From assembly GCA_947044405.1 (NCBI GenBank), contig CAMRHE010000156.1, positions 2,461,001 through 2,525,000 of the forward strand: a DNA stretch of 64,000 bases, read 5' to 3'. Shown here in pieces: positions 60,142-64,000 of the stretch (the first letter of the stretch is position 1; every line of letters begins with the position of its first letter). Made by a program: the position numbers and the translations under genes. This DNA comes from Leptodactylus fallax (lineage: Eukaryota > Chordata > Amphibia > Anura > Leptodactylidae). Under the pieces are notes generated by a model, which saw nothing but the letters and a program-made list of their open reading frames with translations, did not search any database and was not told where the DNA came from.

Positions 60142-61771
60142 CAGTACAGACCAAAAGTTTGGACACACCTTCTCATTCCAAGAGTTTTCTGTATTTTCAT
60201 GACTATAAAAATTGTAGATTCACACTGAAGGCATCAAAACTATGAATTAACACATGTGGAATTATATACTTAACAAAAAAGTGTGAAATAACTGAAAATG
60301 TGTCTTATATTCTAGGTTCTTCAAAGTAGCCACCTTTTGCTTTGATTACTGCTTTGCACACTCTTAGCATTCTCTTGATGAGCTTCCAGAGGTAGTCACC
60401 TGAAATGGTCTTCCAACAGTCTTGAAGGAGTTGCCAGAGATGCTTAGCACTTGTTGGCCCTTTTGCCTTCACTCTGCGGTCCAGCTCACACCAAACCATC
60501 TCGATTGGGTTCAGGTCTGTTGACTGTGGAGGTCAGGTCATCTGGCGTAGCACCCCATCACTCTCCTTCTTGGTCAAATAGCCCTTACACAGTCTGGAGG
60601 TGTGTTTGGGGTCATTGTCCTGTTGAAAAATAAATGATGGTCCAACTAAACGCAAACCGGATGGAATAGCATGCCGCTGCAAGATGCTGTGGTAACAATG
60701 CTGGTTCAGTATTCCTTCAATTTTGAATAAATCCCCAACAGTGTCACCAGCAAAGCACCCCCACACCATCACACCTCCTCCTCCATGCTTCACGGTGGGA
60801 ACCAGGCATGTAGAGTCCTTTCGTTCACCTTTTCTGCGTCGCACAAAGACACAGTGGTTGGAACCAAAGATCTCAAATTTGGACTCATCAGACCAAAGCA
60901 CAGATTTCCACAGGTCTAATGTCCATTCCTTGTGTTCTTTAGCCCAAACAAGTATCTTCTGCTTGTTGCCTGTCCTTAGCAGTGGTTTCCTAGCAGCTAT
61001 TTTACCATGAAGGCCTGCTGCACACAGTCTCCTCTTAACAGTTGTTGAAGAGATGTGTCTGCTGCTAGAACTCTGTGTGGCATTGACCTGGTCTCTAATC
61101 TGAGCTGCTGTTAACCAGCGATTTCTGAGGCTGGCGAGTCGGATGAACTTATCCTCCGCAGCAGAGGTGGCTCTTGGTCTTCCTTTCCTGGGGCGGTCCT
61201 CATGTGAGCCAGTTTCTTTGTAGCGCTTGATGGTTTTGGCCACTGCACTTGGGGACACTTTCAAAGTTTTCCCAATTTTTCAGACTGACTGACCTTCATT
61301 TCTTAAAGTAATGATGGCCACTCGTTTTTCTTTACTTAGCTGCTTTTTTCTTGCCATAATACAAATTCTAACACTCCATTCAGTAGGACTATCAGCTGTG
61401 TATTCACCTGACTTCTGAACAACACAACTGATGGTCCCAACCCCATTTATAAGGCAAGAAATCCCACTTATTAAACCTGACAGGGCACACCTGTGAAGTG
61501 AAAACCATTTCAGGTGACTACCTCTTGAAGCTCATCAAGAGAATGCCAAGAATGTGCAAAGCAGTAATCAAAGCAAAAGGTGGCTACTTTGAAGAACCTA
61601 GAATATAAGACATATTTTCAGTTGTTTCACACTTTTTTGTTAAGTATATAATTCCACATGTGTTAATTCATAGTTTTGATGCCTTCAGTGTGAATCTACA
61701 ATTTTTATAGTCATGAAAATACAGAAAACTCTTGGAATGAGAAGGTGTGTCCAAACTTTTGGTCTGTACTG
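60142..61771 (-). mobile_element. Tc1-like transposon, DD38E spacing, 268-bp TIRs (second copy)
   Basis: Ends CAGTACAGACCAAAAGTTTG and its complement, with TA on both sides (60140-60141, 61772-61773). The terminal repeats span 60142-60409 and 61504-61771, 268 bp each, as in the copy at 13936-15514. The transposase runs on the minus strand and is nearly complete. Confidence 0.95.
60305..61357 (-). pseudogene. Tc1-like transposase (DD38E), two stop codons
   Basis: It starts MARKKQLSKEKRVAIITLRN at 61357. A stop follows GQSV, where the copy at 14350 has Gln. The frame then runs from about 61264 with VSPSAVAKTIKRYKETGS, GRPRATSAAEDKFIRLASL and SVLWSDESKFEIFG (first Asp). Next come VKHGGGGVMVWGCFAGD and FQQDNDPKH (second Asp). 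A second stop replaces Trp just before PPQSTDLNPIEMVW (Glu). Counting through it, 38 residues separate the second Asp from the Glu. The C-terminus EEPRI at 60305 lies inside the terminal repeat. Apart from these two stops no indel is apparent, and this copy retains the segment deleted in the other. Confidence 0.92.
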
Positions 61772-61773
61772 TA

Positions 61774-62280
61774 TATATTAGTAGTCTGGGGTAAATACTT
61801 GGAAAAAGTAGCAATTTTTGGTAAGTGGACATAGAATTGCATGTCTCAAGTTGGGACGCTTCCCTCCAACATCGCTGTTCATTAAGACTGGCACACTATA
61901 CACCAGTCTTAATAAACCAGCCACATGGTGTTAAAAACATGCATTATATTAATAAAATACCTGGGTGGTCTGGAATGTGAATTTTTTTTAATTGAAAAAA
62001 ATTCCTTGACTTTATGAAAACATCACAGGGAAGTGGAACCTTACAAGATTTCGTTATAGGATCCTAAGATGTCTGTGCACACCCTGTTACTATTTGTACT
62101 GTAACAGCAGGAAAACATATATAAGTTATTTATGACTGAAGGTCTGGCCTACTTGAGTCTAAGGTGCCAGATATTCTGGTATCTAAATGCAGTACATACA
62201 GTATTACACTGACACTGCAACTTGAGCTGTATAAAAAGGAAATAGTAATTTTACTGAAAGGTATATCTATGTATATATCA
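61774..62280. other. Unassigned stretch
   Basis: No repeat or exon recognised. AT-rich. Confidence 0.35.
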
Positions 62281-62281
62281 C

Positions 62282-62445
62282 AGTAGTGTGCAAACATTTT
62301 TGGCAGGTGTGGAAAAAATGCTGCAAAGCAAGAATGCTTTCAAAAATAAAAGTGATAATAGTTTCAATTTGTCAATTAACATATTGTAAAGGGAATGAAC
62401 AAATGAGAAATCTAAATGAAATCAATATTTGGAATGACCACCCTT
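62282..62445 (+). mobile_element. Terminal fragment of another Tc1-like family
   Basis: After TCACAG it reads CAGTAGTGTGCAAACATTTT and continues to AATATTTGGAATGACCACCC, which resembles the terminal repeat and adjoining coding end of a Tc1-like family (an AATATTTGGTGTGACCACCC-type start). It breaks off at about 62445. Confidence 0.5.
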
Positions 62446-62773
62446 TACCCAGTGCGAAGGATACCAGTTTGCCAAGTCGCTTGGCCTACCTGCGGTCACC
62501 CCTCTTACCTTCCACTCACAACCCGTGAGTGCCTGGGTTCATAGGATAATATGAAACGAGCTTTATAAATTTTTTCTATTTATTAACCCGAGTGGGTCGG
62601 TACTAGCCTCTAACGTATAAAGAATACACATCAGAGGATGGTCAAGCAAATACATGTAAAAACAAGGAATACAGTACATTAAAAATAAAATGGGATTAAA
62701 AGATAGAAAAGAATACCAAATGAATCTATAGTCTGGTTAGCTGATGCTTCACTGCTAGGCCCGAGGGCACATC
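62446..62773. other. Unassigned stretch
   Basis: No frame or repeat that I can name. Confidence 0.35.
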
Positions 62774-63120
62774 CTTAAAGGGGTTGTCCAGGATAATACA
62801 AAATTTTAACATTAAACTAAACCCCCCCCCCGCTCATCTACTTTATAAATTACTTTAATTAGCAAAAATTCATACTTACATTATCGCTGGGGCTGTCACC
62901 TGACCGCCCCAGGCACATCTTCATAGTATCCTTTGACGATCCGTTTCTCCGCTTCCGGAGACGGGGTCACATACTATATCCCCCCTCTCTCTCCTCCCCT
63001 TTCCTCCCGTCCCCACTCCTCCCCTCTCCTCCTGTCCTCACTCCTCTCCACTCCTCCCCTCTCCTCCCATCCTATCACTTCCCATCCCCTCCCCTCACTA
63101 CACCCGTCACTGTCTTACTT
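62774..63120. repeat. TTAA-type MITE start and C/T-rich tract
   Basis: It begins TTAAAGGGGTTGTCCAGGAT, the start seen at 19482. It then passes through a C-run (62822-62832) into a pyrimidine-rich tract (62975-63110) built from CTCCTCCCCTCTCC words. Confidence 0.6.
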
Positions 63121-63339
63121 AGCTTCCGTCCTGCCTCCTCCTGTCATGTGACGTCATCAGCGACGCGCACGCAATTCGGGCATGCGCAATACACTTCCCA
63201 AGCGATTGTGGGCTATTGCGCATGCGCGAGTTGCTTAGCAACGTCACGAAGATGTCTCCAGGCCCACGCATGCGCAATAGCCCACAATATGAGTCGAGGG
63301 ATAAAGAGTCCTTTGGGTTCTGCTGGCACATAAAGGAGG

Positions 63340-63650
63340 GCTGGGATCCTTGTGGTGCTGCTGGCATCTATGGAGGGGCAGAGGTCTGTAGGGGTGCTGC
63401 TGACACTTAAATGGGGGGCAGGGATCCGTGGGGTGCTGCTGGCAGCTAAAGGGGAAGTAGGGGTCCCTGGGAAGCTGCTGGCATCTAGAGAGGGGCATGG
63501 GTCTTTGGGGTGCTGCTGAAATCTAAGGGGGGGCAGGGGTCCTTGGGTTGCTACTGGCATCTAAGGGGGGCAGGGGTCTTTGCAGTGCTGGTGGCATTTA
63601 AGGGAGAGCAGGGGTCCTTGGGGTGCTTCTGGCATCTATGGGGGGGGGCA
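63340..63650. repeat. About 38-bp minisatellite
   Basis: About eight units spaced 37-39 bp, each with GGGGTGCTGCTGGCATCTA followed by a G-rich stretch and CAGGGGTCCTTG. It ends where the next Tc1 begins. Confidence 0.88.
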
Positions 63651-63656
63651 GATATA

Positions 63657-64000
63657 CAGTGGGGTAAAAAAGTATTTAGTCAGCCACCAATTGTGCAAGT
63701 TCTCCCACTTAAAAAGATGAGGTCGGCGTGTAATTGACATCATAGGTAGACTACAACTATGAGAGACAAAATGAGAAAACATATCTAGATAATCACATTG
63801 TCAGATTTTTTAAAGAATTTATTTGCAAATTATGGTGGAAAATAAGTATTTGGTCACCTACAAACAAGCAAGATTTCTGGCTCTCACAGACCTGTAACTT
63901 CTTCTTTAAGAGGCTCCTCTGTCCTCCACTCATTACCTGTAGTAATGGCTCCTGTTGGACATTATTATCAATATAAAAGACACCTGTCCACAACCTCAAA
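63657..64000 (+). mobile_element. Tc1-like transposon, left end, runs off window
   Basis: After TATA it begins CAGTGGGGTAAAAAAGTATT and follows the terminal repeat and 5' leader of the family at 23427-25033 (CACCAATTGTGCAAGTTCTC, then CACCTGTCCACAACCTC). The transposase would start just beyond position 64000 on the plus strand. Confidence 0.9.

Noticed and set aside
63213..63560. Proline-rich minus-strand frames
   Set aside because: They derive from the 38-bp G-rich minisatellite, and all frames give similar low-complexity peptides.

Overview
The window looks like TE-dense, mostly intergenic or intronic DNA from an amphibian, most likely a frog or toad. This is an inference from the combination seen: several subfamilies of Tc1-like transposons, a Gmr1-like Ty3/gypsy element, a DIRS-like gag with a LAP2-alpha-type domain, a GIY-YIG Penelope-like relic, L2-, Tx1/L1- and Rex1-like LINEs, and many palindromic TTAA-flanked repeats. 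No prokaryotic genes, RNA genes or CRISPR arrays are visible.

Host coding sequence: I can support only one host exon. It lies on the minus strand at 37206-37388 and is the first coding exon of a MARCH4/9/11-type membrane RING-CH E3 ubiquitin ligase, best fit MARCHF11. It ends in a clean splice donor, sits in CpG-rich DNA, and has a 47-bp minisatellite of about 3.8 kb (33190-36960) starting about 250 bp into the intron. Everything left of 37205 is probably intron 1 or beyond; I found no second exon.

Layout. 1-1830: DIRS-like fragment with a tRNA-type SINE. 1834-5250: broken Gmr1-like element (order gag-PR-IN, SCAN-like capsid) with an L2 tail inserted. 5253-9738: dispersed relics and a shredded Tc1. 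10054-11852: hAT-type element with 8-bp target duplication and an internal 31-bp minisatellite. 11868-18752: large inverted duplication (about 2.4-kb arms, 0.5-kb spacer); a DD38E Tc1 sits in the left arm and the right arm keeps the empty site. 19563-21129: Tc1-like element with an uninterrupted DD35E transposase. 21746-25274: two broken DD34E Tc1 elements. 25275-33190: mostly unassigned, with a Penelope relic, a SINE-like insert and MITEs. 38170-43060: hAT-type and TTAA repeats, several nested. 43064-46868: a Tc1 copy split by a Tx1/L1 and a Rex1-like LINE. 47698-49764: TTAA element containing a rearranged Tc1. 50740-55286: two more Tc1/mariner copies, the second containing a 2.6-kb L2. 57053-58737: a Tc1 whose transposase halves lie on opposite strands. 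60142-61771: a second DD38E Tc1. 63657-64000: start of another Tc1.

The most notable results are the dated palindrome, the rearranged Tc1 derivative present in two copies with shared breakpoints, the DD38E element whose coding end lies inside its 268-bp terminal repeat, and a related 31-bp minisatellite inside two hAT-type families with different ends. All identities are by eye; no alignments or searches were run.
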